Part shown: positions 37,657 through 48,880 of the stretch, piece by piece
How positions within the stretch are numbered: position 1 is the first letter of the stretch
Layout of the letters: each line of letters starts with the position of its first letter
Source: Cricetomys ansorgei
Lineage: Eukaryota > Chordata > Mammalia > Rodentia > Nesomyidae
NCBI GenBank assembly: GCA_026225945.1
Contig: JAMJFZ010004031.1
Location: forward strand, 329,501-393,500
DNA length: 64,000 bases
Reading direction: 5' to 3'
Position numbers and translations under genes: made by a program
Notes under the pieces: generated by a model
Database searches by the model: none
What the model was told of the DNA's origin: nothing
Seen by the model: the letters and a program-made list of their open reading frames with translations, nothing else

Positions 37657-38583
37657 GGACGCACTATGTGGGACAGGACATTATGCCAGCCACATCCAAC
37701 ATGGAGACAAGGAAGAAAGAAAAACTCCAGACCTCGAAGAGTTAATTTTGTTTTGTTTTCTTTTCAGCAACACTGTAGAGAGACTGGTAAGGTGAGGTTA
37801 TCCTGGGAAGACACACTTGCTATGGTGATGGGAAGTCTACCCCATGAGGGAATTCTTCCTGAAGACAAGATTACCAGTTATTTTTCCTGTAAACCAGACT
37901 CTATTTGAAAATATGGATAGTGTTTTCTCAGGTCAGAACACAGAGACTGTCTTCCAGAACTATCCGAGGTTGTATCTCATGCTGGCAGTTGAATTTGGTA
38001 CTTTAAGACTCACCCAGGTTGGTGCTGGTTTTAAAGGCATGAAGAGGTCTTTGGAGAGCCAACTGATGCTTAGCACTGTGAGAAGCCAGGAGAGGGCATT
38101 GGCAAAAGTGTAGTTTCAGTGGTAGTTGAAGGCCCAGACTGAAGAGGTCATGTAAAGGAGTTGAGGCCTGGCACCATGAAGAAAGCCCAGAAAGTCCATT
38201 GGTTAAAGTGCAGCCCAGTTGCAGCAAGGGACCTTAGTGTTTTGGAGATGCCATGGGATGACCACCAAGAACAGCAGCAGCAGTGGAGTGGAGCCAGCCA
38301 GAACCTGGAGGACAAACTGTATGTGTTGCATGAGGCAGAGTGAGAGAATTTATCAAAGCTCTTTGGATGAGCCCAGAAGATTGTAAGTGGATTCCAGATA
38401 ACTGGACATTGATAATGTTTTCCTGCTGTCCAAAGACATTGTGAAAAGCCTGATAGATGTTTGGTTTCATTTGGTCCTGTCCTCATGATTGTTCCCCTTG
38501 TAAACAGTTTCGCTGGTGTATTGTTAAATTGTGTTGTAGAGATAAAGTATTTTTTAAAATTTGCTTATACAGAAAAGGGGAAT

Positions 38584-38912
38584 TGTAGAAGTTTATTTTT
38601 AATTGTGTTTAAAATATTGTTTTGTGCACGGTTAGGTGAAGGGTTGCATAGCTCTTGGCATTTTTATTGTCTGCAGGTGTTGGATTTATGTGGGGGATGT
38701 TTGGTCATGATCTGGATATGCTATCAGTAGAACACCTGGGGAGTTCTGGATCAATAAAAACACCTGAGCTCAGATGTTTGGGGTTCCATGGTCCAGTGTG
38801 GTGCTTGCCATGATGGTGGTTCCCTCTGATGAGGTCTGGCAGAGTTTTCATCTATGAAAAATGCCTCCTGTTTTCCTTGATGAACTGCCATAGTGACGTA
38901 CTGATACTGGTT
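38584..38912 (+). mobile_element. 3' LTR of ERV copy B
   Basis: Starts after the polypurine tract; poly(A) signal in ggatcaataaaaacacc. The boundary with the resumed LTR A is inferred from the repeated block ggtctggcag..ttt..a.ctatgaa..atg, which occurs twice in a row here (about 38838 and 38924). Confidence 0.75.
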
Positions 38913-38995
38913 TCCTCTGCCAAGGTCTGGCAGGGTTTGTACCTATGAATATGACTCCGTATCTTCTTTGAGAAATCACATAGTAGATCACACAA
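38913..38995 (+). mobile_element. LTR of ERV copy A, right part
   Basis: Continues the LTR interrupted at 36622: tcctctgccaaggtctggcag to the end near tagatcacaca. Left and right parts sum to about 335 bp, matching both other LTRs. tcctgt (36617-36622) and tcctct (38913-38918) may be the target duplication with one mismatch. Confidence 0.65.
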
Positions 38996-40481
38996 CTTCA
39001 GGAAAGTAAATGTACAAAGTTCCAATTTTTCTAAAAGGCCAGTTTGTGATTACAAGGCATGGCTATGAAATACTAAACACCGAGGATCACCGAAATTGCC
39101 AATGAGATGTACACATTACTATAAATAATCTTCATTTTTTCTCCTGTAATTTCATGGGAAGAAAAACTGTAACCAACAGTAGGATTTGCTGTGATGATTA
39201 ATCTTGATGCACAGTTATACCCAAACAACTTTCATCACGTACTTATAGTTATGCGCAGCATATCTCTGCGTGTGTCAAAGTTGTGTAAGGATTTACTTAT
39301 TCTGTCCTTTATAATCTTTTTGAAATAATTCCTTTCTTCCATTTTGCTCTTTTGATTACATACCTGCAGATGAAAAATCAGTTGTAGCTGTGGTCAAAAA
39401 CCAACTAGAAAAATGCTAAGCCCTTTTCTATTTCTTTTTCACACCAGTAGTGACTAAAGCATAGACATAATGTTTAGTACCTTTTCTAAATGTACATCTT
39501 ATATGTACTACTTCCTGCCACATGTCTTTTTATCTTATTTTGTCAAAATGCTTCTAGTACAGTGTCCTTCCCCTCAAGATGTCAGATAAATGCCTCATTT
39601 ATTGAATATAGTATCTGTATTCAACTTTCTGGAATTAAGTTCTTGGTCATTTTTTTATCCACTTTTAAATCTGGAGTTATTAGATACAATCATATATTAT
39701 TATTAATTAAATTGTCTCTTTATGTTATGAGAGCAATCTGATATGTTGAAATAATTAACTACTTATTGTTATTCATCATTGCAAGGAAAAGGGTACTCTG
39801 TTCAAAACTCTGTGTAGGTTTCAATAATTGGTTCATTGAGTCAATAAAAAAGAAATTAGCTTCCTTAATTCTGCAAAAACAATTTGTATAAAGATTCTGG
39901 AGCTCTTATTAATAAGAAAGAAAAAATGATCAAATTTTCTGGAAGAAATAGATTTGATGAACTTGTAATACTGGTATTTTTAAAAAGCAGAATATGTGCA
40001 TTCCATTTGAGAAGTTTTAAACAACATTTTATGTTTCCATTCATATTTATAATTTAGAATTATTCTCTGCCTATAAAATCTAATTTTTTAGAAAACTCTG
40101 TGCAACTTTCCTTAAATGCACTTTATATTTTAGGTTAATTTTACACTTACAGAATAATGGAAAGTAGGAATAACTCCCATGATTCCCCCTCCAGATCTAG
40201 CTGTACATAGTCTTCTAAACCCATCAGCATGGTATTTATTATTATCAGTGGCCCAAAGACTTGGCAAATATGAATAATTTTTTTTACTTATATATGTGTG
40301 TAAATTTCAGAAGGACTCAAGTTTTCAATTTATTTGAGCAAAACAAGAGATCATTGGTTTTGTGGAAAGATTATAATATAGCTTTGTAAAGAAATGGCCA
40401 ACTTATATCTCAATGAGGTTACACTTTGTGTTCTCACCATACAATATTATTTAAAAAAATAAAAGCAAGAGAGAGAAAGTG
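38996..40481. other. Single-copy AT-rich stretch
   Basis: A small tgatgattaatcttgatgca at about 39193 resembles the start of the LTR type at 25.2 kb, but too little follows to call it. Confidence 0.5.
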
Positions 40482-40812
40482 ACAGAGGAGATGGCTCAGT
40501 GAGTATGATAATTGCCCTTCAAGCAGGATGGCCTGTGTTCTAGTTCCTGGCACTCTTGTCAAAAGCCAAGAATGGATGCATAGGCTGTCAAGTCAAGCAT
40601 TGTTATGGGGTGAGTGACAAGCAGGTCTCGTGAACTCCTGGGAAAGCCAGAATAGCTCAAACTTTGAAGTTTTGCTTTATGGAGAGAGATCTTGTCTCAT
40701 GGCAATAAGGCAGAAAGCAATAAAGGAAGATAACTGATGATGTGTCCTGCCCACTGTACGTGCAGGCAGATATACCTACACATTCACGTGCACACACTAC
40801 ACACACAAGAAA
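40482..40812 (+). mobile_element. B4/RSINE1-type SINE, long
   Basis: tRNA head gaggagatggctcagtgag, then tggcctgtgttctagttcc, a middle with agatcttgtctcatggcaataaggc, and a CA-rich end (acacacactacacacac). The order matches composite rodent SINEs of the B4/RSINE1 group. Confidence 0.75.
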
Positions 40813-41509
40813 ACACATCTAGAGACCAAGGGTGATTTGATAGAATATTCTACTTAGAGGTACTGGGTCATGTAGCCAGTATTTCACGCTGCTGTCACAT
40901 GTCCACCTGAATAAGGCGTGCTTCCAATAAAACATGCGGTTGTTTCTCCCTTATAACTGGTTAATCATACATTTTCTACATCAGATTTTTTTCTTAATTT
41001 TTATTCAATTAAATTTTTAACCTGCTTATGATGTGCTATATTCTCCAGTTTTCTTTAATAGTATTAACTACATTCCATTTTATTATTCATTATGTTAATT
41101 TTCTTCAATTCTTTCAGCGATGTGCAGATATCATGAGTTAAACGCTTCATTTTTATGGTTCATTTGATTTCTGGCAGTTCTGACCTCATAATTTTTGGAA
41201 TGTTATCCACATTCATTAAATATTTGTTTAATAAATAAAGAACATGATCAATGTAGTGTACGCTGTTGAATGCTGACATAACAATCAGCGAAGTCTTCTC
41301 ATACCTTATATTTTTCCTTATATAGAACTCAGTTTTTCAGAACCCACTGGTTCATTGAGGCTTCATGTTTCACTTACCCATCAAAACTTCATTACTGATG
41401 ACAATATTTCAATTTTAATAGGTGTGTGGCACTTTCTGGAAAATAACATATAAAGTGACACATGTTTTAGCCTCTAAGTTTTTTTTTTAGTCTTAGTAAA
41501 TTATTATTC

Positions 41510-41562
<53 letters not shown>

Positions 41563-41832
41563 GCCATTCTATTTTTATGTGATTCTTGGAGCCATAGAAG
41601 CTAGTGAGTGGGCTGAATGAAGCTGGCAAGAAAATGTTCTCAGAGTGACTGATGGAGACAACAGAAAAGCAATGCTGCTTCAAGTCTTTAAGCAAAGCAA
41701 TCTCAAGTAGCTCCTATGGATATATTATGTTTTGCAGAGTGTTATGTCTCCTTCATCATTACCTGTTGTGTTAGGATTCTGGCTACTTGCTGCCCAAACT
41801 GTCAGATATATTGACCTTAAGAGATATTAAAG
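40813..41832. other. Single-copy stretch with a (TTA)n
   Basis: Apart from (TTA)n at 41502-41561, nothing is recognised. Confidence 0.55.
41502..41561. repeat. (TTA)n microsatellite
   Basis: About 20 TTA/ATT units with one early interruption. Confidence 0.96.
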
Positions 41833-42008
41833 ACCAGGTAATGGTGTTACATGCCTTTAATCTCAGTACTTGGGAGGCAGAGCAGGCAGATCTCTGTGAG
41901 TTTGGGGCCAGCCTGGTCTACAAGGTGAGTTCCTGGACAGAAAAAGTTACAACAACAGAGAAACCATGTCTCAAAAAACCAGAGAGAGAGGGGGGCGGTG
42001 GAGGGAGT
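41833..42008 (+). mobile_element. B1 SINE with target duplication
   Basis: B1 core (atgcctttaatctcagtacttggg; ggccagcctggtctacaagg; gagaaaccatgtctcaaaa), then a GA/GGC-rich tail. Perfect 10-bp duplication gatattaaag at 41823-41832 and 42009-42018. Confidence 0.96.
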
Positions 42009-42021
42009 GATATTAAAGTGT

Positions 42022-42265
42022 GGGACTGGGCAGATGGCTCAGTGGCTCAGTTGATAAGGAGCATGTTGTAAGAGCAGGAGGGCACAAATTTAGATCTGCA
42101 AGACCCACAGGAAAAGCTAGGAGTAGTAACATATTTCTATAAAGCTAGTCCTGGAGAGACAGAGATCGAAGTATCCCTTTGGCTTTCTGGCCATCAGTGT
42201 AGCCAAACTGGTGAGCTTCAGTCCCAGTTAGACTCCTTCTCAAAAACTAAGGCAGAGAATGATTG
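42022..42265 (+). mobile_element. B4/RSINE1-type SINE
   Basis: tRNA head gggcagatggctcagtgg, then ggctttctggccatcagtgtagcc and ggtgagcttcagtccca, ending aaaaactaaggcagagaatgattg. The second half matches the RSINE1/B4 body. It inserted immediately beside the B1. Confidence 0.8.
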
Positions 42266-42870
42266 TAGGGTTCAGTTCTTGTGGTCTAATTCTTTTACCT
42301 TATGAAATAGCCATGATGAAAATCACCTTATCACTTTCAGATTTAATTCAATGTTTTGTAATACTTTTACCAATAAATGATAATTCTTAATTAGAAAAAG
42401 TCAAGCTGTCATTAATACTATTATTTGGACTATAGTGATTTATTTTATATAAGCATTAATATCATTACCACTGCAGAAGCTTCAGCACAGGTAACCCATT
42501 TAATTTTCACTATTGAATGTCAGCATAGACATAGAAACACAATTTTTTTTCATTAAGAAGAAGTGGCCCAAAGAGTCCAGTGTCAGTTGTAATAATATTC
42601 TCATATTCTGAGGTATTGGCTTATGCATACTATTTAATAGGTTGTCAAAAGTTATTAAAATTTATTTAAAAACACATTCAGTACAGATTATTCATGTGGG
42701 AACCAACATTTAATTAATAGTAATAAGCATTTAATTTATTACATATAGTGAATATGAATACATCTATATAGTTTCTAGTCCCTTGTTTTATTGAAAGTAT
42801 TCAGTTCAATTGTGAAATGTTTAGACTAAATGTCTGAAGTTATGAAACAGACATAAAAACTGTCTTGAGG

Positions 42871-43031
42871 ATTTTGTTTTTGTTTTTGTTTTTTGAGACA
42901 AGATTTCTCTGCTGTAACTCTAACTGTCCTGGAGCTCACTCTGCAGACAGTCTGGCCTTGAACTCACAGAGATCTGCCTGCCTTTGCCTCCCGAGTGCAG
43001 GGATTAAAGGCATATGCTAATACCACCCTGC
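42871..43031 (-). mobile_element. B1 SINE, antisense
   Basis: Begins with a (GTTTTT)n tail, then gagacaagatttctctgctg ... gggattaaaggcatatgct. Flanked by tgaggatttt (42866-42875) and tgaagatttt (43032-43041), a target duplication with one mismatch. Confidence 0.94.
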
Positions 43032-43231
43032 TGAAGATTTTAATTATATGGTTCCACATGACTATCATATAGGCTGTGGCAATCAGAAAATATTTATTTT
43101 GCTTCTAAGTTGTAGAGTAGAAGAAAGAATGTAAAATTCTTTTCCCATAAACATTACAGAGATATTTTTAAACTAAATATTTTCTAAAATACATTTAGGA
43201 ATCATATCATGCATATGATACAAAATAAGAA

Positions 43232-43470
43232 TCAAGGTCTCTCTCTCTGCACTTAGGAAGCAGAGACAGGCAAATCCCTGGAGATCAGGAGCCAGCTAGC
43301 CTGCCCTACTTGGCAAGTTAAAAGCCAGTGGATCCCTTATCTTAAAAAAAAAAAAAAAAATTGACACAGTCTGAAGAATGATTGACACTGAGGTTGTCTT
43401 CTGTTCTCCACATGCAAATGTAAATTTGTACCTGCAATTATACATGCACATGCATACATAACACACACAA
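43232..43470 (+). mobile_element. B4/RSINE1-type SINE, 3' part
   Basis: Lacks a head. Has gaagcagagacaggcaaatccctgg, agccagctagcctgcc, a (A)17 run at about 43345 and a CA-rich tail with ttctccacatgcaaatg. Confidence 0.7.
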
Positions 43471-44552
43471 AAAATCAGAATTTAAACATTATTTAGACTC
43501 TATTTGTAAAAGAAATTTAGTAGGAGAGCAGCTTTGGTCATGAGATGAAATGGTCACTAAGATGGCATAACAACAGGAAGCAGGAGGACTATAACTCTAC
43601 AGGAACTTGAAGCACACAAGGCAGGCTTGTCTGTAAGAATAGAGGAAAGCAACTAAACTGGGCAGGAGTTAGCATAATCAGCAGTTATTTCCTGATGATC
43701 CCCATGTCTGGAATTCCAAAAGTATGTTTCAAAAATATCAATGTAAGAGAAGAGGTCACAGACTGAGAGCGAGAGCACTAGAAAACAAGGGACAAAATCC
43801 AGTCTTGCTACTTGCTTTCTTATATCCTAAAGTTAAAACTTATTATTGCATTTTTAAATGTTGCACAGTTCACCTTGAGGACTAAGATTCCAACACATTA
43901 GTTCATGGAGGACACACTGAAACTATCTAAAACAAAGTGCCCCTGATTTCATCTAATTGGTCCAACCGGAGCTAATCAGAAATGAGAGATACAGACAAAT
44001 GGATGAATCAAAGAGACATAATTGTATCTCTGTTTAGTAATACATTAGATGTACAGAAAAAGGAAGAACAATATCAAAAGTGGTTTCATCAACTTCTAAA
44101 TTGATTTTATGTGTTGACATTGCTCATTGTGTTAATTAATACTTGATGGGGACCGTGTCGGAGAGTCAGTATGGATTTCCATTTTGTACAAGTTGAGCCT
44201 GAAGTCCTTTTAAGATTTACAAATATATATCAAATAAGAAAGTATATGTAATGTCAGAGAAGTCCAAAATGTGAGTGAACGTATGGCCATTCGCAGCTGT
44301 TAAAAATCACTAAGATGGATGAGGTGCACAAGGGTAAGGTACAAATAATAGCAGAATTCTTATCCTAATTTTAAGGAATTTAAGTATTTGTTGCTTAAAT
44401 GAAGTATGATGGGCCTGTGAGGAAGACAGAAAGAGAGAGTAGAGAAGAGAGTAAAACTGGTAAATTATTGGAATCAAAGATAAATTTTAATAAAATGTAT
44501 ATTCAGACATGTAGATGCTGAGATGAACTATGAAAAACATCTGAATAAGGGT
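43471..44552. other. Single-copy stretch
   Basis: No element or gene recognised. Confidence 0.5.
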
Positions 44553-44736
44553 ATGTGGAGACATGGCTCACTGGTTAAGGGCACTGATCACTCTTACAGA
44601 GAACACAGGTTCAGTTTTCAGCTCTGATGCTCTCTTCTGACCTCCTACAAGTGCCAAACACAGCAAACATGTGGTGCACATACATACATAGAAATAAAAC
44701 ACTAATACACATAAAAATAAATCTCTTAAAATGTAT
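44553..44736 (+). mobile_element. B3/B2-type SINE
   Basis: Head gtggagacatggctcactgg, then ttaagggcactgatcactc, body gctctcttctgacctcctacaag, tgtggtgcacatacatacat and an A-rich end. It lies directly before the L1. Confidence 0.88.
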
Positions 44737-45156
44737 AAATAGGCACCAAGGAAACCATCCAGAAGAATGGGTAAGTCTGTTGGCTCAGCTCAACCCTCCC
44801 ACTAGACCAGCCCAGTTGTCTAAAACAGAATCCACCACCATATTCCCACATTAACCCCATCTCTTTTCACCACTGCCATCTACCTAAGTCCCAGATGCCA
44901 ACTCAGTTAGACATCTCCTGCACCAGAATGTGCCAAGGCAGCCAGCTGGAAGCCTGCTTATTCTGTGTCCCAGTCCCCAGCCCAGTTGGAGACTCCCTGC
45001 TGGACAAGGGGCCAAGAAAACACTCATCCAAACAAACAAACAAACAAACAAAAAACCCAAACTTAGGAATTGGTCACCTAAACCTTTTATCACCCAAGCC
45101 CAGATGCCTAAATGCCAGCATGAAATAAAAACACAATAAACAACAACCAGCACAGT

Positions 45157-46563
45157 ATGTTACCACTAGAGCCCAACTGTCCTAAAACAAGCCTTGAACA
45201 CTCGGACATAGCTGAAGCAGAAGAAAAGGACATTAAAACCAACTTTATGAAGAAAATAGAGACTCTTAGAGAGGAAATGAATAAATCCCTCAAACAAATT
45301 GATGAAAGACAATGTGAGGAATTGAATAAATTCATCAAAGAAACACAAGAAAACACAAACAAACAAAAAATTGAAGAAATGAATAAATCCCTTAAAGAAG
45401 CTAAGAAAAAAAAAAAGCAAACAATAGAAGGAAATGTCCAAGATCTGAAAATGGAAATAGAAGCCATAAAGAAAACACAAACTGAAGTATTCTTGAAAAT
45501 TAAAAACCTAGAAAAGTGATCAGGAACTACAGAGGTAAGCTACAGCAACAGAATATAAGACACAGAAGAAAGAATCTCAGGAATTGAATATACTATAGAT
45601 GGAATAGATATATCAGTAAAAGAAAATATCAAATCCAAAAAATTCCTGACACAAAACATCCAGGAAATCTTGGACACCATGGAAAGACCAAATCTAAGAA
45701 TAATAGGAATAGAGGAAGAAAAATATTCCCAGCTCAAAGGTCCAGAAAATATTTTTCAACAGAATCATAGAAGAAAAATTTCCAAACCTAACTAAGGAGA
45801 TGCCTATAAAGGTACAAGAAGAATAAAAAACAGCCAATAAACTAGATCAGAAATGAAAGTCCTTTTGCCGTATAATAATCAAAACACTAAACATACAGAA
45901 TAAAGAATTAATACTAAAATACTGAGAGAGAAAAAGAGCAAGTAATATATAAAGGAAAACATATTAAAATTATACCAGACTTCTCAATGGAGACTCTAAA
46001 AGATAGAAGGGCCTGAACAGATGTGGTAACGACTCTAAGGGACCACAGATGCCAGCCCAGACTACTATACTCAACAAAACTTTCTCCTTTTTCCCTTCCC
46101 TTCCCTTTCCTCCCCTCCCCTCCCTCCCTCCTTCCCTTCCTCCCTCCCTCCCTCCCTCCCTCCCTTCATCCTTCCTTCCTTCCTCCCTTCCTTCCTCCCT
46201 TCCTTCCTCCCTTCCTTCCTTCCTTCCTTCCTTCCTTCCTTCCTTCCTTCCTTCCTTCCTTCCTTTCTGTCATTTTTTTCTGAGACAGGGTTTCTCTTTT
46301 ATAACTCTGGCTGTCCTAGAACTCATTCTGTAGACTAGGCTGACCTTGAACTCACAGGAATTGGTCTCTGTCTCCCCAGAACTGGAGTTAAAAGCATACA
46401 TCATCACCTGGCAAGCAAAACTTTCAATTCCATAGATGGAAAAACCAAAATATTCCATGATAAATCCAAATTCAAACAATATCTATCTACAAACCCAGCC
46501 CCACATAAGGTGCGAAAAGGAAAACACCAACCCAAGGAAGTTAACTACACTCATGAAAACACA
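45157..46563 (+). pseudogene. L1 ORF1 remnant
   Basis: ORF1p is the L1 RNA-binding chaperone. A 120-codon open stretch (45157-45519) encodes the coiled coil, rich in K/E, with MNKSLK-type repeats. After it the frame breaks: RNA-binding-domain coding continues in pieces (...RPNLRIIGIEEE at about 45685), then is split by a B1 (46085-46415) and resumes with GKTKIFHDKSKFKQYLSTN. It ends near 46563. It cannot make a full protein. Confidence 0.88.
46085..46415 (-). mobile_element. B1 SINE with about 180-bp (TTCC)n tail, in L1 ORF1
   Basis: A perfect 10-bp duplication, caaaactttc, flanks it at 46075-46084 and 46416-46425. The B1 body is antisense at about 46275-46413 (gagacagggtttctctttta ... aaaagcatacatcatcacc). 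Its tail side has become about 180 bp of TTCC/TCCC repeats; the 86-94 codon Ser/Pro/Leu/Phe frames are this repeat translated. Confidence 0.97.
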
Positions 46564-46675
46564 GGAAATAAATAATCTCACACAATCAAAATACATCAAA
46601 AGGACCCCCCCACACACACAACTAACAATAACTGCAAAATAACGTGACCTAACAATTATAGGTCATTGATATTTC

Positions 46676-48880
46676 TCAACATTAATGGATCCAATTCCCC
46701 AACAAAAAGACAAAGTATAACAATGGATGTGAAAACAGAATTCATCCTTCTGCTGTATACATGAAACATTCTTCAACCTCGAAGATAAACATTACCAGAA
46801 TAAAGTGATGGGAAAAGAGTTTCAAGCAAATGGATCTAAGAAGCAGGCAGGTGTAGCCATTCTTATATCTAGTAAAATAGACTTCAAACATAATCAGAAA
46901 TCATGGGGAAGAACACTTCAGACTCATCAAAGGAAAAACCTACTAAGACAACATTTTAATTCTTAACATGTGCCCAACACAAGGGCTCTCATGTATGTAA
47001 AATAAGCATTACTAAAGCTAAAAACACACATTGACCGTCACACACTGATAGTGGAAGATTTCAATTCCATTCTCTCACCAACTGACAGATCATTCAGAAA
47101 AAAAAACTAAACAGAGAAATGCTAGACTAACAGATGTTATAAACCAAATAGACCTAACAGATATGGGCAGAACATTTCACCATCAAACAAACAAAATAAC
47201 ATACCTTTTACTCACCACTTCACGGAATCTTTTCCAAAACTGACCACATACATGACCACAAAACAAATCTCAATAGATACAGGAAAATTGAAAGAATTCT
47301 CTGCATCCTATCAGATCACCATGGATTAAAGCTGGATTTCACCAACAGCAACAACAACAACAACAACAAAAGGCATACAAATTCACGAAACTGAACTACT
47401 ATCCACCGAATGACTACTGGGTCAAGACAGAAATAAAGAAATTAAAGACTTTCTAGAATTTAATGAAAATGAATCTACTACTTACGGGACATAGTGAAAG
47501 TGGTGCTAAGAGGAAAATTTATAGCACAAAGTGCTTACTAAAAAAGAGTGGAGAGATCACATACTAGCAAATCAATAACACATCTGAAAGCCCTAGAATG
47601 AAGAGAAGTAAGCACATCCAAGAGCAGTAGATGGCAAGAAATAATTATCTAAGGTCTGAAAGCAATAAATAGAAATAAAGAGCAATTCAAAGAATTAATG
47701 TAACAAAGAGTTGGTTCTTTGAGAAAATCAAAAAGGTAGACAAACCCTTATTCAAACTAATTAGAAGAAAAAAAGAGAATATCCAAATCAACAAAATCAG
47801 AAACTAAAATGGGGGATAGACTACAGACACTGAGGAAATCCAAAGAATCATTAGGTCATACTTTAAAAACCTGTACTTCACAAAATTGGAGGATCAACAT
47901 TAAATCAAGATGAAATAAACAATTTAAACAGACCTATAACCCCTAAGGAAATAGAAGAGGTCATTAAAAGCCTTCTAATCAGGACCAGATTGTTTTAGCA
48001 CAAAATCCTATTAGACATTCAAAGAAGTGTTAACACCAATATTCCTCAAATTATTCCACAAAATAGAAACAGAAAGAACTCTGCCAAACTCATTCTATGA
48101 GGCCATAATCACCCTGCTACTCAAATCACACAAAGTTTCAACAAAGAGAATTACAGACCAACTTCCCTCATGAACATTAATGCAAAAGTACTCAATAAAA
48201 TACTCACAAACTGAATCCAAGAATACATCAAAAAGATGAACCACCGTATCAAGTAGGCTTCATCCCAGACATGCAGGGATGGTTCAGCATACAAAAATCA
48301 GCCAATGTAATCCATCATATAAGCAAACTGAAAAAAAAAAAAAAAACATGATCATCTCACTAGATGCTGAGAAAACTTTGACAAAATCCAACACCTATTC
48401 ATGATAAAAGTACTGGAGAAATTGGGTATACAAGGGCCATACCTAAACAAAATAAAGGCAATTTACAGAAAGACTGCATGCAACATCCGCTTAAATGGAG
48501 AGAAACTCAAAATAATTCCACTAAAATCAGGAAGGGCGTCCCCTTTCTCCATACCCATTCAAGATAGTACTTCAAGTAACTTCAAGTTCTAGCAAAAGCA
48601 ATAAGAAAACAGAAGGTGATCACAGGGATATGAATTGGTTAGGAAGAAGTCAAAGTATCCTTATTTCTAGATGATATGATAGTATATATAAGTGAGCCCA
48701 AAGACTCGACAAGGGACCTCCTACAGCTGGTAAACAATTTCAGTGAAGTGGTTGGCTACAAGATCAACTAAAAAAAATCTGTAGCCCTCCTTTATACAAA
48801 CGTCAAAGTGGACAGAGAAAGAATATGTGAAATCAACACCCTTCACAATAGCAGTATCTATTGAAGATACAGGATACAAT
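46676..48880 (+). pseudogene. L1 ORF2 remnant (endonuclease and reverse transcriptase)
   Basis: ORF2p supplies endonuclease and reverse transcriptase for L1 retrotransposition. Visible pieces: ANGSKKQAGVAILIS (about 46828), the catalytic-site motif SDHHG (47311-47325), DFLEFNENES (about 47448), a 63-codon open piece at 48401-48592 (VLEKLGIQGPYLNKIKAIYR), and the reverse transcriptase signature FLDD at 48664-48675, where most L1s have FADD. Many stops and indels; the C-terminal third is missing. Confidence 0.9.

Larger units (their letters stand above)
36623..38912 (+). mobile_element. ERV copy B, inserted inside the LTR of copy A
   Basis: 5' LTR 36623-37656 (about 332 bp once the 702-bp insertion plus duplication is discounted), internal 37657-38583 (about 0.93 kb), polypurine tract cagaaaaggggaa, then 3' LTR 38584 to about 38912 (about 330 bp). 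Both LTRs start tgtagaagtttatttttaat. The internal region is far too short for coding gag-pol-env, so the element was non-autonomous or deleted. The LTR length is near that of mys-type rodent elements; the family is unproven. Confidence 0.8.
44745..48880 (+). mobile_element. Long rodent L1, 5' part to reverse transcriptase, 3' end absent
   Basis: Order on plus: C/A-rich 5' leader (44745-45156), ORF1 remnant, short inter-ORF gap, ORF2 endonuclease, then reverse transcriptase, ending about 48880 without the ORF2 C-terminal part, 3' UTR or poly(A). Many frameshifts and stops. The ORF1 type with a repeated MNKSL coiled-coil unit is rodent. Losing the 3' end is unusual for an L1, which is normally cut at the 5' end. 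Confidence 0.93.

Noticed and set aside
46023..46333. Overlapping 86- and 94-codon Ser/Pro/Leu/Phe frames
   Set aside because: These are the TTCC repeat in the tail of a B1 insertion.
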